Shown: piece by piece, positions 1-8,678 of the stretch
Layout of the letters: every line of letters begins with the position of its first letter
Numbering within the stretch: position 1 is the first letter of the stretch
DNA from: Cellulomonas cellasea
Lineage (GTDB): Bacteria > Actinomycetota > Actinomycetes > Actinomycetales > Cellulomonadaceae
Length of the DNA stretch: 64,000 bases
Assembly: GCF_030372105.1 (NCBI RefSeq)
Contig: NZ_JAUDBQ010000002.1
Span: forward strand, 1 to 64,000
Direction of reading: 5' to 3'
Position numbers and translations under genes: made by a program
Notes under the pieces: generated by a model
Databases searched by the model: none
Seen by the model: the letters and a program-made list of their open reading frames with translations, nothing else
What the model was told of the DNA's origin: nothing

Positions 1-150
1 GTGTATGAGAGGCGGCTCGATGCGGGTCGTGGCGAGGATCGAGGCGACCGGGTCGACTCCGCAGACAGCGAGCGCGCGGGCGACGTCGACGTCCCCGAGC
101 AGGCGCCCTCCGGCGCGGCCGTCCACGGCTGTCCCGCGCCACCGTCCCAT
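1..150 (-). CDS. GNAT-family acetyltransferase with DUF4081-like N-terminus, 5' part only
   Basis: The first 50 codons of a minus-strand gene that continues beyond base 1. The readable piece contains GRLLGDVDVARALAVCGVDP followed by VASILATTRIEPP, which resembles the N-terminus of actinobacterial GNAT proteins with a DUF4081 domain (family pattern: aspartate-proline, VANxFVAxRV). A stop codon lies six codons upstream in frame, so the start must be the ATG at 150 or the GTG at 126. The GNAT catalytic part is outside the window. In many actinobacteria this gene directly follows ispG; here ispG is 13.7 kb away. It is divergent from gabT. Substrate unknown. Confidence 0.6.
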   Translation of the reverse strand, partial: MGRWRGTAVDGRAGGRLLGDVDVARALAVCGVDPVASILATTRIEPPLIH

Positions 151-288
151 GAGGGGGATTCTGCCTCACCGAAGGCTTGAGGGCCCCCTGCCGCGCGCTC
201 CACGACCTCCGTGCCGAATCTGCGGATCCACCACGAATATCGTTCTCCAGCCCTTCCAAGCAGAGCAGACCACCACTAACGTCCGACC

Positions 289-1641
289 ATGACCACGACA
301 TCCGCAGGCCCGGCGCCGCTGGAGCAATCCCGATCCCTCGTCACGGCGATCCCGGGGCCGCGGTCTCAGGCGCTGGCTGCACGGCGCTCCGCGTCCGTCG
401 CCGCTGGCGTGTCCTCCACTCTGCCGGTGTACGTGGCCCGCGCGGGCGGGGCGATCATCGAGGACGTCGACGGCAACCGCCTCGTCGACCTGGGATCGGG
501 CATCGCGGTGACCTCGGTGGGCGCCAGCAGCCCCGAGGTCGTCGCGGCGGTCGCGGCCCAGGCGGCCGACTTCACGCACACCTGCTTCATGGTCAGCCCC
601 TACGAGGAGTATGTGGCGGTGTGCGAGGCCCTGGCGCGGCTCGTGCCCGGGAGCCACGAGAAGCGCTCGATGCTGGTGAACTCCGGCGCGGAGGCGGTGG
701 AGAACGCCGTCAAGGTCGCCCGCCGCGCCACCGGCCGGGACGCCGTCCTCGTGCTGGACCACGCGTACCACGGCCGCACGAACCTCACGATGGCGATGAC
801 GGCGCGCGCCATGCCCTACAAGACCGGCTTCGGGCCGTTCGCGGGCGAGGTGTACCGCGTCCCGGCGTCGTACCCGCTGCGCGACCCCGCCGGGATGACG
901 GGCGCCCAGGCCGCGGCACGGGCCATCGACGTGGCCGAGCGCCACGTCGGCGCCGACCAGGTCGCCGCGATCGTCGTCGAGCCGATCCTCGGCGAGGGCG
1001 GGTTCGTCACCCCCGCGCCCGGGTTCCTCGCCGCGCTGGCCGAGTGGGCGCGCGCGCAGGGGATCGTCTTCGTCGCCGACGAGGTGCAGACCGGCTTCGC
1101 GCGCACCGGCTCGATGTTCGCCTGCGAGCAGGAGGGAGTCGTCCCCGACCTGGTCGCGCTGGCCAAGGGCATCGGGGGCGGGCTGCCGCTGGGCGCCGTC
1201 ACCGGGCGCGCCGACCTGATGGACGCCGTGCACCCGGGCGGGCTCGGCGGCACCTTCGGCGGGAACCCCGTGGCCTGCGCGGCGGCCCTCGCGTCGATCG
1301 CGCTCTACGAGGGGCAGGACCTCGCCGCGGCGGCCCGGGCGATCGAGGCGCAGGTGCGTGGCCGGCTGCGCGAGGTGGCCGACGAGCACCCCGCCGTCGC
1401 CGAGCTGCGCGGCCGGGGCGCGATGCTCGCCGTCGAGCTCGTGCGCCCCGGGACTCTCGAGCCCGACCGCGCGGCCGCGGCGCAGGTGGCGCGGGACTGC
1501 GCCGCCGCCGGGGTGCTCGTGCTCACCTGCGGGACCTGGGGCAATGTCGTGCGGCTCCTGCCGCCGCTGGTGATCGAGCCCCGGCTGCTCGACGACGCGC
1601 TGGACGTGCTCGCGGCCGCGTTACGCGCGCTGCCGGCCTGA
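289..1641 (+). CDS. gabT: 4-aminobutyrate aminotransferase (class III, PLP-dependent)
   Basis: 450 residues, full length for the class III aminotransferases. It moves the amino group of GABA to 2-oxoglutarate, giving succinate semialdehyde and glutamate in the cytosol. Asp264 in ADEVQTGFARTG would bind the pyridine nitrogen of PLP, and Lys293 in LAKGIGGGLPLG is the Schiff-base lysine. The glycine-rich TFGGNPVACAAALA segment typical of GabT is present. ATG start; an inverted repeat ACGAATATCGT at 233-243 lies in the divergent intergenic region. No succinate semialdehyde dehydrogenase is adjacent; the aldehyde dehydrogenase of this cluster is at 8887-10365. GABA specificity is inferred from family and neighbours. 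Confidence 0.88.
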   Translation: MTTTSAGPAPLEQSRSLVTAIPGPRSQALAARRSASVAAGVSSTLPVYVARAGGAIIEDVDGNRLVDLGSGIAVTSVGASSPEVVAAVAAQAADFTHTCFMVSPYEEYVAVCEALARLVPGSHEKRSMLVNSGAEAVENAVKVARRATGRDAVLVLDHAYHGRTNLTMAMTARAMPYKTGFGPFAGEVYRVPASYPLRDPAGMTGAQAAARAIDVAERHVGADQVAAIVVEPILGEGGFVTPAPGFLAALAEWARAQGIVFVADEVQTGFARTGSMFACEQEGVVPDLVALAKGIGGGLPLGAVTGRADLMDAVHPGGLGGTFGGNPVACAAALASIALYEGQDLAAAARAIEAQVRGRLREVADEHPAVAELRGRGAMLAVELVRPGTLEPDRAAAAQVARDCAAAGVLVLTCGTWGNVVRLLPPLVIEPRLLDDALDVLAAALRALPA

Positions 1642-1676
1642 GCGGGCGCTGCGGGAGGACGCCGCGGCCCTCGTCG

Positions 1677-1703
1677 CCGGTGGGACACGGTGCGTCCCAC
1701 TGG
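1677..1703. terminator. Hairpin between convergent gabT and substrate-binding protein genes
   Basis: Ten-bp stem 1677-1686 / 1694-1703 with one G-U pair and a 7-nt loop (core GTGGGAC / GTCCCAC). It lies between two converging stop codons and could end both transcripts. No U-tract follows, as is common in very GC-rich actinobacteria. Confidence 0.55.
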
Positions 1704-1748
1704 AGACGGGCCAGCGGCCGGACGGCGCGTCAGGGGCACGGCAGCTCG

Positions 1749-2975
1749 TCAGAGGCCCGCCGCCGCGAAGAACTCGTTGCTGAACCGCTCGTCCTCGTCG
1801 GGCTCGAGCGTGCGGAACACGCTCACCCGCTTGAGCGTCTCGTCGTCGGGGAAGATCATCGGGTTCTCCGCGAGCTCCGGGTCGATGGCGACCATGGCCT
1901 CCTGGGCGCCCTCGACGGGAGTGATGTAGTTGACCCATGCGGCCACCTGCGCCGCCACCTCGGGCTGGTAGTAGTAGTCGAAGAGGTCCTCGGCGTTCGA
2001 CCGGTGCGTCGAGCCGACCGGCACCAGGAGGTTGTCGCTCCATAGCGTTCCCCCGGCCTCCGGGATCGCGAACTCGAAGCGGTCGCCATGCTCGAAGTTG
2101 AGCGCTGTGATGTCACCGGACCAGGCGAACACGGCGACGGCCTCGCCTGACACCAGCGCGTCGGTGTAGGAGTTGCCCGACACCTCGCGGACGTGGCCGC
2201 TGCTGACCTTTTCCCGCATGACCTCGAGCGCCTGGTAGAACTCGTCGTTGCTCCAGTCCCCCGAGGGGTCGATGCCCTCCTCGAGCATGAGCAGGCCCAT
2301 CGTGTCGCGCATCTCCGAGAGGAGCTGCACCCTGCCGGCGAGCTCGGGGGCCCACAGGTCGGAGACGGTGCGCAAGCCCTTCCGTACGGCTTCCTTGTCC
2401 CACGCGATCCCCGCGAAGCCCGACTGCCAGGTCAGCGAACGAGTCCGGCCGAAGTCGAAGTCGACGCCCCTGAGGCTGGGCCGCAGGTTCTCCGCATTCG
2501 GGATGCGGGTCCGGTCCAGGCTCTGCGCGTAGCCGAGCCGGATGAGCCGGGCAGCGAGGTAGTCCGTCACCGTCACGACGTCGTAGCCGATGTCGGAGCC
2601 CGCCAGCAGGCGATCTTGCACCGTCGCGTAGAACGACTCGTTGTCCTCGATCGCCTCCGCGTAGTCCACCCGGATGCCGGAGAGGTCCTCAAAGGCGCTG
2701 ATCGTCGGCGAGGCGCCACTCTCGTCCTGGTCGACGTAGATGGGCCAGTTGGCCCACCGCACCAGCCGATCCTGCGCAGAGCGGTCGACCACGCCCACGG
2801 CCTCCTCGCCGTCGCTGCCGCAAGCGGCGAGGAGCGCTCCCATACCGGCAGCGCCCACGGCTCCGAGCAGGAAGGACCGCCGCGAGAGGGCGTGACCGCC
2901 CCGGGGGGTGCGGGCGGCGCGCACGAGCTCGCGCACCCTGGGGTCGGTGATCGGCGGACGACGGCGGGGGGTCAT
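1749..2975 (-). CDS. Polyamine-type ABC transporter substrate-binding lipoprotein, second copy
   Basis: 408 residues. Start is the ATG at 2975, preceded by GAGAGGAG. An unusual 30-residue cytoplasmic lead (RRPPITDPRVREL) precedes a twin-arginine motif SRRSFLLG (Arg32-Arg33), a hydrophobic stretch and a lipobox LLAAC (Cys52), so export by Tat and lipid anchoring are likely. The rest is a PotD/PotF-type spermidine/putrescine-binding fold (NWPIYVDQDESG near the N-terminus, YYYQPEVAAQVAAWVNYITP near the C-terminus). It is a close paralogue of the protein at 7452-8678, with identical length and roughly two-thirds of residues shared by eye. It is separated from potABC by the saccharopine-dehydrogenase-like gene and may widen substrate range. 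Exact ligand not determinable. Confidence 0.87.
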   Translation of the reverse strand: MTPRRRPPITDPRVRELVRAARTPRGGHALSRRSFLLGAVGAAGMGALLAACGSDGEEAVGVVDRSAQDRLVRWANWPIYVDQDESGASPTISAFEDLSGIRVDYAEAIEDNESFYATVQDRLLAGSDIGYDVVTVTDYLAARLIRLGYAQSLDRTRIPNAENLRPSLRGVDFDFGRTRSLTWQSGFAGIAWDKEAVRKGLRTVSDLWAPELAGRVQLLSEMRDTMGLLMLEEGIDPSGDWSNDEFYQALEVMREKVSSGHVREVSGNSYTDALVSGEAVAVFAWSGDITALNFEHGDRFEFAIPEAGGTLWSDNLLVPVGSTHRSNAEDLFDYYYQPEVAAQVAAWVNYITPVEGAQEAMVAIDPELAENPMIFPDDETLKRVSVFRTLEPDEDERFSNEFFAAAGL

Positions 2976-3062
2976 CAGACTCCTCTCGGCCGGCGGGCCC
3001 AGTCGGGCCGCCGGAGCTGGACGGGGCTGGCCAGCGCGACGCGCGGCCGATTCCCCCGTGGA

Positions 3063-3098
3063 TAGTGGCAAAACATGTCACAGTCGACAATCACCACA
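3063..3098 (-). promoter_or_regulatory. AT-richer segment with inverted repeat upstream of second binding-protein gene
   Basis: The 163-nt gap before the gene at 1749-2975 contains a locally AT-rich run with the inverted repeat TGTC-N6-GACA (3076-3089). This is the only such run in the gap and may hold a promoter or operator, so this gene may not simply read through from the transporter operon. No convincing -35/-10 pair was identified. Confidence 0.3.
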
Positions 3099-3138
3099 CA
3101 CCAGATGGGACGTGACCGGACGTGCTCGCGGCACGGGC

Positions 3139-4434
3139 TCAGGAAGCGCCTCCGCGCGGCGTGCGCTCCTGCAGGCCCCACGGCGAGCCGAAGCCCGCCG
3201 GCTCCGGCGCCGCGAGCAGCTCGAGGAACGGCTCCGGCGGGAATGCCTCGGGGCCGAGCACACCGGCGCCGGCCCAGACCCCGGCGGCGAGCAGCTCGAG
3301 CGCGACCACAGGGTTCACAGCGGTCTGCCACACGACGCACTGCGCCCCGTACTCCGCCATCGACCACGCGTTGTCCACCACGTGGTGCAGGTACACCTCG
3401 CGGGGCGCCCCGTCGACGCCGGTCCCCGTCACGAGCACGCCCGCGCACGTCGAGCCGGTCATCTGCGGGCCGATGGTCGCCGGGTCGGGCAGCACCGCCG
3501 CGACCACGTCGCGGGGGCTGACCTGCGCCCCGCGCACCAGGACGGGCTCCGTCGAGTCGAGGCCCAGCCGGTGCAGCGTGCGCAGCACGCCGATGAACTC
3601 CTCGCCGAGCCCGTACTTGAACGTCACCTTGCGCGCGTCCAGCCAGCGCGGCATGAGGAGGACCTCCTCATGCTCCACGTGCACGCACTCCACCGGCCCG
3701 ATGGGCTCCGGGAAGTCGAAGACCTCGGGCTCGTGGAACGGCGGGACGGTGTGCCACCCGTCCTCGAGCCCCGAGCCCGCCTCGGCGCGCTCGGCCGACC
3801 AGATGACCGGCGGGTTCAGGCACTCCTCGATCGTCGTCCAGATGGAGAACGACGGGGCGAACACCGGCTCGCCATCGGGGCCGCGCACCACCAGGTTCGC
3901 CCCGTCGCGCACGCCCAGCTCGTCGATGCTCGCGAAGAGCCGATCGGCCGCGTGCCGCGCGAAGACGTCCGACAGGCCAGGCTCCACGCCGATCCCGACG
4001 AGCGCGAGCCGCCCGGCCGCCTCCCACGATTCCGCGATCGCGAACTGCGCGTCGCCGAGTTTGACGCCCGGCAACTCATGCGGGCGCTCGGGGTGCGGCC
4101 GCGACAGCGACATGGCCATGTCGAGGTAGTCGGCGCCCGCGGCGAGCACCCCGGTGAAGATCGGCATGACCAGCCGGGGGTCCACGGCGTTGAGGACATG
4201 GGTGGACCGGTGCTCGCGCACCAGCGCCTCCACCGACGCGGGGTCGGAGGCGTCCACGACCGCGGTCCGGAACCGGTCCACGCCCACGTCGTGCTTGCGC
4301 GCCGCGGCGACGGTGCGCTCGGCCCGCCCCAGGTCGACGTCGGCGACCACCATCTGCTCGAAGAACTCCCGGCGCGCGGCGATGCGGGCGACGGCGTCGC
4401 CCACCCCGCCGCTGCCGATCACGAGGATCCGCAC
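3139..4434 (-). CDS. Saccharopine dehydrogenase-family oxidoreductase in polyamine cluster
   Basis: 431 residues. GTG start at 4434 chosen because CGGAGGTG lies just upstream and the Rossmann motif GSGGVG (residues 7-12) then sits at the N-terminus as in the family. The saccharopine-dehydrogenase-like fold binds NAD(P) at the N-terminus and has a C-terminal catalytic domain; members act on saccharopine or on carboxy(nor)spermidine. It lies 47 nt after potC and before the second binding protein, all on the minus strand, so a role in polyamine or amino-acid conversion is likely. No lysine-pathway gene is near, so true saccharopine metabolism is not supported. The reaction is unknown; a Schiff-base-reducing reaction is an inference. 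Confidence 0.75.
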   Translation of the reverse strand: MRILVIGSGGVGDAVARIAARREFFEQMVVADVDLGRAERTVAAARKHDVGVDRFRTAVVDASDPASVEALVREHRSTHVLNAVDPRLVMPIFTGVLAAGADYLDMAMSLSRPHPERPHELPGVKLGDAQFAIAESWEAAGRLALVGIGVEPGLSDVFARHAADRLFASIDELGVRDGANLVVRGPDGEPVFAPSFSIWTTIEECLNPPVIWSAERAEAGSGLEDGWHTVPPFHEPEVFDFPEPIGPVECVHVEHEEVLLMPRWLDARKVTFKYGLGEEFIGVLRTLHRLGLDSTEPVLVRGAQVSPRDVVAAVLPDPATIGPQMTGSTCAGVLVTGTGVDGAPREVYLHHVVDNAWSMAEYGAQCVVWQTAVNPVVALELLAAGVWAGAGVLGPEAFPPEPFLELLAAPEPAGFGSPWGLQERTPRGGAS

Positions 4435-4481
4435 GTGACACACCTCCGTGGGCCGAGGGGGCCGCCCGGCCCCCTCGGTGG

Positions 4482-5357
4482 TCAACCGCGCTGGCGTCTG
4501 CCGGCGCGGACCGAGCTCACCACCTGGAACACGACCACCAGGACGAGCGCGAGGACGAACATGAACGAGCTGATGACGTTGGCCTGCGGCGGGATGCCGC
4601 GCGCCGCCGAGACGTAGACGAACTTGGGGAACGTGGTGAACGAGCCCGAGTTGAAGTTGGTGATGATGAAGTCGTCGAAGCTCAGGCTGAAGGCGAGCAG
4701 GGCCGCTGCCGCGATGCCCGGCAGCAGCAGCGGGAAGGTGACCCGCCAGAACGCGTGCCACGGCGTCGCGTACAGGTCGGCGGCGGCCTCCTCGAGCGCG
4801 GGGTCGAGGCTCGCGACCCGGGCCTTGACCGTCACGACCACGAAGCTGATGCAGAACATCACATGGGCGATCACCACGGTGGTGAAGCCGAGCTGCACCC
4901 GCAGGGACAGGAATTGGGCCAGCAGCGCGGCGCCGAGCACCACCTCGGGGGTCGACATCGGCAGGAAGATCAGCAGGTTGACCAGCGGGCGCCCGCGGAA
5001 CCGGAAGCGCACCAGCGCGACCGCCAGCAGCGTGCCGAGGGCGGTGGCGACGAGGGTGGAGGCCACCCCCACCCGCAGCGAGTTAGCGAACGCCTCGCAC
5101 ACCTGCGGGGCGCCGCAGGGGTTGCGCCACGCGTCGAGCGTGAACCCGCGCCACACCAGGTTCGACTTGCCGGCGTCGTTGAACGAGAACGCGATGGTGT
5201 ACGCCACCGGCACCAGCAGGTAGAGGAAGGCGAGCCCGGCGAACGCGGGCACCAGCGCCTCGCCCAGCCGCCACCGGCGCTGTCGGCCGCCACGGGGGCG
5301 GGGGGCCGCGGCGCCCCGAGCGGTGGCCGGGCGGGCCGGCTCGACGGTCGTGCTCAC
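4482..5357 (-). CDS. potC: ABC transporter permease, PotC-like
   Basis: 291 residues with about six membrane segments. The binding-protein-dependent permease signature (EAA loop) is visible as EEAAADLYATPWHAF, followed by VTFPLLLPGIAAAALLAF. GTG start at 5357 overlaps the potB stop by four bases (GTGA), implying translational coupling; CGGAGGAGCTCCT lies upstream. With PotB it would form the channel for putrescine/spermidine import. The first 40 residues are a Pro/Arg/Ala-rich cytoplasmic tail. The polyamine assignment rests on family resemblance and the neighbouring catabolic genes. Confidence 0.87.
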   Translation of the reverse strand: MSTTVEPARPATARGAAAPRPRGGRQRRWRLGEALVPAFAGLAFLYLLVPVAYTIAFSFNDAGKSNLVWRGFTLDAWRNPCGAPQVCEAFANSLRVGVASTLVATALGTLLAVALVRFRFRGRPLVNLLIFLPMSTPEVVLGAALLAQFLSLRVQLGFTTVVIAHVMFCISFVVVTVKARVASLDPALEEAAADLYATPWHAFWRVTFPLLLPGIAAAALLAFSLSFDDFIITNFNSGSFTTFPKFVYVSAARGIPPQANVISSFMFVLALVLVVVFQVVSSVRAGRRQRG

Positions 5358-6274
5358 AGGAGCTCCTCCGTCCCGGAGCGCCGCACGTAGGCGCCCACCA
5401 GCAGGAGGATCGCCGCCATGAGCACCACCGACAGCGCGGCCGCGGTCGGGTAGTCGAGCACCTTGAAGAACCGGGCGTCGATGACCTGCCCGATCATCGA
5501 GGTGTTGGTGTTGTTGCCCAGCAGCGAGGAGTTCACGTAGTCGCCCGAGGCAGGGATGAACGTCAGCAGGGTGCCGCCGACGACGCCAGGCATCGACAGC
5601 GGCAGGGTGACGGTGCGGAACGTCGTGAACGGCGAGGCGTACAGGTCCGCCCCGGCCTCCAGCATGCGGGGGTCGAGGCGTTCCAGGCTGGCGTAGATCG
5701 GCAGCACCATGAACGGCAGGAAGTTGTACGTCAGGCCGCACACCACCGCGAACGGCGTCGCGGTGAGCCGCCCGCCCGGCGGCAGCAGGTGCAGCCAGTG
5801 CAGCGCCGAGACCACGAACGAGTCGTCCGCCAGGATCTGCTTCCACGCGATGGTGCGCAGGATGAAGCTCGTGAAGAACGGCGCCACGACGAGCACGAGC
5901 ATCAGGCCCTGCAGGAGCCGCCTGCCGCGGGCCCGCACGCCGATGGCGTAGGCGATGGGGTACCCGATGAGCAGCGCCGCCACGGTCGCGATGAGCGCGA
6001 AGCCGAAGGACCGCACGAGCTGCGGCCAGAACTTGCCGAGCGCCTCCGTGTAGTTCTGCCAGTGCAGCGCGGGCTCGTACTGCCCCACATCGCCGCCGGG
6101 GACGGGCACGTACAGCGAGGTCGCCAGCAGCGCGCCCACCGGCACCACGAAGAACAGCGCGAGGTAGGCCAGCCCGGGCAGCAGCAGCGGCAGGTGCCCG
6201 CGGGAGCGGATGCGGGCACGCGGAGGGGCGCCCGCCTGCGGGCCGCGCTCCCCCAGCGCCGTCGCGATGCTCAC
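5354..6274 (-). CDS. potB: ABC transporter permease, PotB-like
   Basis: 306 residues, about six transmembrane helices. The EAA loop reads LEAGADLYASPFTTF, followed by VTLPLSMPGVVGGTLLTF, as in PotB/PotH. The GTG start at 6274 overlaps the potA stop (GTGA). It pairs with PotC in the membrane and receives ATP-driven motion from PotA. A TFIPASGDYVNSSLLG segment after the EAA loop matches PotB-type permeases. Part of the minus-strand operon potD-potA-potB-potC. Confidence 0.87.
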   Translation of the reverse strand: MSIATALGERGPQAGAPPRARIRSRGHLPLLLPGLAYLALFFVVPVGALLATSLYVPVPGGDVGQYEPALHWQNYTEALGKFWPQLVRSFGFALIATVAALLIGYPIAYAIGVRARGRRLLQGLMLVLVVAPFFTSFILRTIAWKQILADDSFVVSALHWLHLLPPGGRLTATPFAVVCGLTYNFLPFMVLPIYASLERLDPRMLEAGADLYASPFTTFRTVTLPLSMPGVVGGTLLTFIPASGDYVNSSLLGNNTNTSMIGQVIDARFFKVLDYPTAAALSVVLMAAILLLVGAYVRRSGTEELL

Positions 6275-7443
6275 GGCTCGACGTCCAAGTCGGCGACTCC
6301 CTCGGCGGCGTCGTCACGCCCGTCGAGGCCGAAGGTGAAGTCCACCGACCAGGCGAGGCGCACCTGGTCGCCCAACGCGGCCCCCGCCCGCCCGGAGAGG
6401 TTCTGCGCGAACACCCCGAACGTGGCGAGCCCCGGGACGCGCACCTCGTACTGCGTGCTCACCCCGGTGAACGACACGTCGACGACCGTGCCCGGGCCGA
6501 CCACGTTCTCGTCCGGCGCCGGCTCGTCGCCCGCCGCGAGCAGCCGCATCTTCTCCGGGCGGGCGCCCACGAGGACGTCCCCGGAGTCCCGCACGGCGCG
6601 AGCCGCGGGAACCCGCACCCGCACCCCGCCGACGTCGACCCCGAGCAGGTCGCCGTCGAGCCGTTCGAGGACTCGGCCCCGGGCCAGATTGGAGCGCCCG
6701 AGGAAGTTCGCGACGAACGCGGTGCGCGGATGCTCGTACAGGTCCGCCGGGGCGCCCATCTGCTCGATCTGGCCCTTGTTCATCACCGCGACCGTGTCGG
6801 CCATGGTCATGGCCTCCTCCTGGTCGTGGGTGACGTGCACGAAGGTGAGGCCGACCTCCGTCTGGATGCGCTTGAGCTCGAGCTGCATCTGCCGGCGCAG
6901 CTTGAGGTCGAGGGCCCCGAGTGGCTCGTCGAGCAGCAGCAGCGCGGGCCGGTTGACCAGCGCCCGGGCCAGCGCGACCCGCTGCTGCTGGCCGCCGGAC
7001 AGGAGCGCGGGGCGACGGTCTGCCAGGTGCCCGAGTTCCACGAGGGCCAGCCCCTCGGCGACCCGCGCCTGCACGTCCGCCTCACGCCGCCGGCGCAGGC
7101 CGAAGGCGACGTTCTCGGCGACGGTGAGGTGCGGGAACAGCGCGTAGCTCTGGAACACCGTGTTCACCGGGCGCCGATGCGCGCGCGTTCCCGTCACGTC
7201 ACGCCCGCCGATGGAGATCGTCCCCGCGGTGGGCTGCTCGAGGCCGGCGACCATCCGCAGCGTCGTCGTCTTGCCGCAACCGGACGGGCCGAGCAGTGCG
7301 AAGAACGACCCGGACGGCACTGTCAACGTCAGGTCGTCGACGGCGACGAAGTTGCCGAAGCGCTTCGTCACCGCCGTGACCTCGAGCGCCGCGCCGGCCG
7401 GAGCCGATGCGGCGCCCAGGTGGGCGGGGGCTGTCGTGGTCAT
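6271..7443 (-). CDS. potA: ABC transporter ATP-binding protein, PotA-like
   Basis: 390 residues. Walker A GPSGCGKT at 52-59, Q-loop in NTVFQSYALFPH, ABC signature LSGGQQQR at 148-155, Walker B LLLLDEP with Asp172-Glu173, and H-loop THDQEEA. A C-terminal TOBE-type regulatory domain follows (about 240-390, with the segment VGARPEKMRLLAAG). Start ATG at 7443, eight nt after the preceding binding-protein stop; only a weak ribosome site is visible, consistent with coupled translation. It energises polyamine import on the cytosolic face. Confidence 0.9.
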   Translation of the reverse strand: MTTTAPAHLGAASAPAGAALEVTAVTKRFGNFVAVDDLTLTVPSGSFFALLGPSGCGKTTTLRMVAGLEQPTAGTISIGGRDVTGTRAHRRPVNTVFQSYALFPHLTVAENVAFGLRRRREADVQARVAEGLALVELGHLADRRPALLSGGQQQRVALARALVNRPALLLLDEPLGALDLKLRRQMQLELKRIQTEVGLTFVHVTHDQEEAMTMADTVAVMNKGQIEQMGAPADLYEHPRTAFVANFLGRSNLARGRVLERLDGDLLGVDVGGVRVRVPAARAVRDSGDVLVGARPEKMRLLAAGDEPAPDENVVGPGTVVDVSFTGVSTQYEVRVPGLATFGVFAQNLSGRAGAALGDQVRLAWSVDFTFGLDGRDDAAEGVADLDVEP

Positions 7444-7451
7444 CGACGGCC

Positions 7452-8678
7452 TCAGGCGCCGATGACGTCGAGGAACTCGCCGTTGTAGCGCTCCTCCTCG
7501 TCCGGGGTGAGGCTGCGGAACACCTTGACCTGGCTGAGGGTGTCCGCGTTGGGGAAGATGAGCTGGTTCTCTGCGAGCTCGGGGTCGATGGCGGCCATCG
7601 CCTCCTGGGCGCCCTGCACCGGGGTGATGTAGTTGACCCACGCCGCCACCTGCGCCGCGACCTCGGGGTCGTAGTAGTAGTCGATCAGCGTCTCGGCGCT
7701 GGCCTTGTTGGGCGACCCGGTGGGCACCAGGAGGTTGTCGCTCCAGAGCATGCCGCCGGCCTCGGGGATGGCGAACTCGAACCGGTCGTCGTTCTCGTAG
7801 TTCAGCGCCGTGATGTCGCCGGACCAGCCGATCACTGCCACCGCGTCGCCGGAGACCAGGTCCTGCGTGTACGAGTTCCCGCGCACCTGGCGGATGTGCC
7901 CGGAGGAGATCTTCTCCCCGAGCAGCGCGAGCGCCGCGCCGAACTCGTCGTCGCCCCAGTCCCCGCTCGGGTCGACGCCCTGGTCGAGCAGGATGAGCCC
8001 GATGGTGTCGCGCATCTCGGAGAGCACCTCGACACGGCCGGCGAGCTCGGGCGCCCAGAGGTCGGACACCGAGCCCAGGCCCTTCGGGAGCTTGGCGGTG
8101 TCCCACGCGAGGCCGCCGAAGCCCGACTGCCAGGTGAGCGAGCGCGCACGGCCCGGGTCGAAGTCGACGTCCGCGAGGTTCGGCAGGATGTTCTTCGCGT
8201 TCGGGATCCGCGAGCGGTCCAACTCCTGGGCGTAGTCGAGGCGGATCAGCCGGGCGGCCATCCAGTCCGTCAGCGTGACCAGGTCGTAGCCGATGTCCTG
8301 GCCGTTCGCGAGCTGGCCCTGCACCTTGCCGTAGAACGAGTCGTTGTCCTCGATGTCCTCGGCGTACTGGACGGTGATCCCGCTGGCCTCCTCGAACGCG
8401 TCGAGCGTCGGGTAAGCGGTCCCGCTGTCGTCCTGGTCGAGGTACAGCGTCCAGTTCGCCCACCGCACCAGCTCGGCGTCCGCCACGTCCGTCGCGCCGC
8501 CGGAGGCGCCCGGGGTCGGGCCCGTGCCGCATGCGGCGAGGGCCGCGGCGCCAGCGGCGCCGAACGCGCCCACCAGCAGCGACCGGCGTGACAGCCCTGC
8601 CGCCCGGGGGGCGCGCGCGGCGGCGACGAGCGCGCGGACGCGGGGGTCGGTGATCGGGGGACGGCGGGCGGCTGTCAT
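7452..8678 (-). CDS. potD: Polyamine-type ABC transporter substrate-binding lipoprotein, first copy
   Basis: 408 residues, first gene of the potDABC operon. Start ATG at 8678 with GAGAGGA upstream. As in its paralogue at 1749-2975, a 29-residue lead with RRPPITDPRVRAL precedes the Tat motif SRRSLLVG (Arg31-Arg32) and lipobox LAAC (Cys50). The mature domain is PotD-like (NWTLYLDQDDSGTAYPTLD; LSEMRDTIGLILLDQG). The shared, unusual lead in both proteins indicates duplication after the lead was acquired. Ligand is probably putrescine, spermidine or a related diamine, inferred from neighbours. Confidence 0.88.
   Translation of the reverse strand: MTAARRPPITDPRVRALVAAARAPRAAGLSRRSLLVGAFGAAGAAALAACGTGPTPGASGGATDVADAELVRWANWTLYLDQDDSGTAYPTLDAFEEASGITVQYAEDIEDNDSFYGKVQGQLANGQDIGYDLVTLTDWMAARLIRLDYAQELDRSRIPNAKNILPNLADVDFDPGRARSLTWQSGFGGLAWDTAKLPKGLGSVSDLWAPELAGRVEVLSEMRDTIGLILLDQGVDPSGDWGDDEFGAALALLGEKISSGHIRQVRGNSYTQDLVSGDAVAVIGWSGDITALNYENDDRFEFAIPEAGGMLWSDNLLVPTGSPNKASAETLIDYYYDPEVAAQVAAWVNYITPVQGAQEAMAAIDPELAENQLIFPNADTLSQVKVFRSLTPDEEERYNGEFLDVIGA

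Noticed and set aside
166-1389. A 407-codon open frame on the minus strand opposite gabT
   Set aside because: It is antisense to a clearly recognisable aminotransferase, has no family-like motif, and its composition (Arg/Gly/His/Val rich) is that of a GC-rich shadow frame.
3139-4434. Naming the saccharopine-dehydrogenase-like gene as a lysine-pathway enzyme
   Set aside because: No other lysine biosynthesis or degradation gene is near, and family membership alone does not fix the substrate.
1749-8678. The two identical-length binding proteins considered as a misassembled repeat
   Set aside because: Their sequences differ at many positions in DNA and protein, so they are real paralogues.
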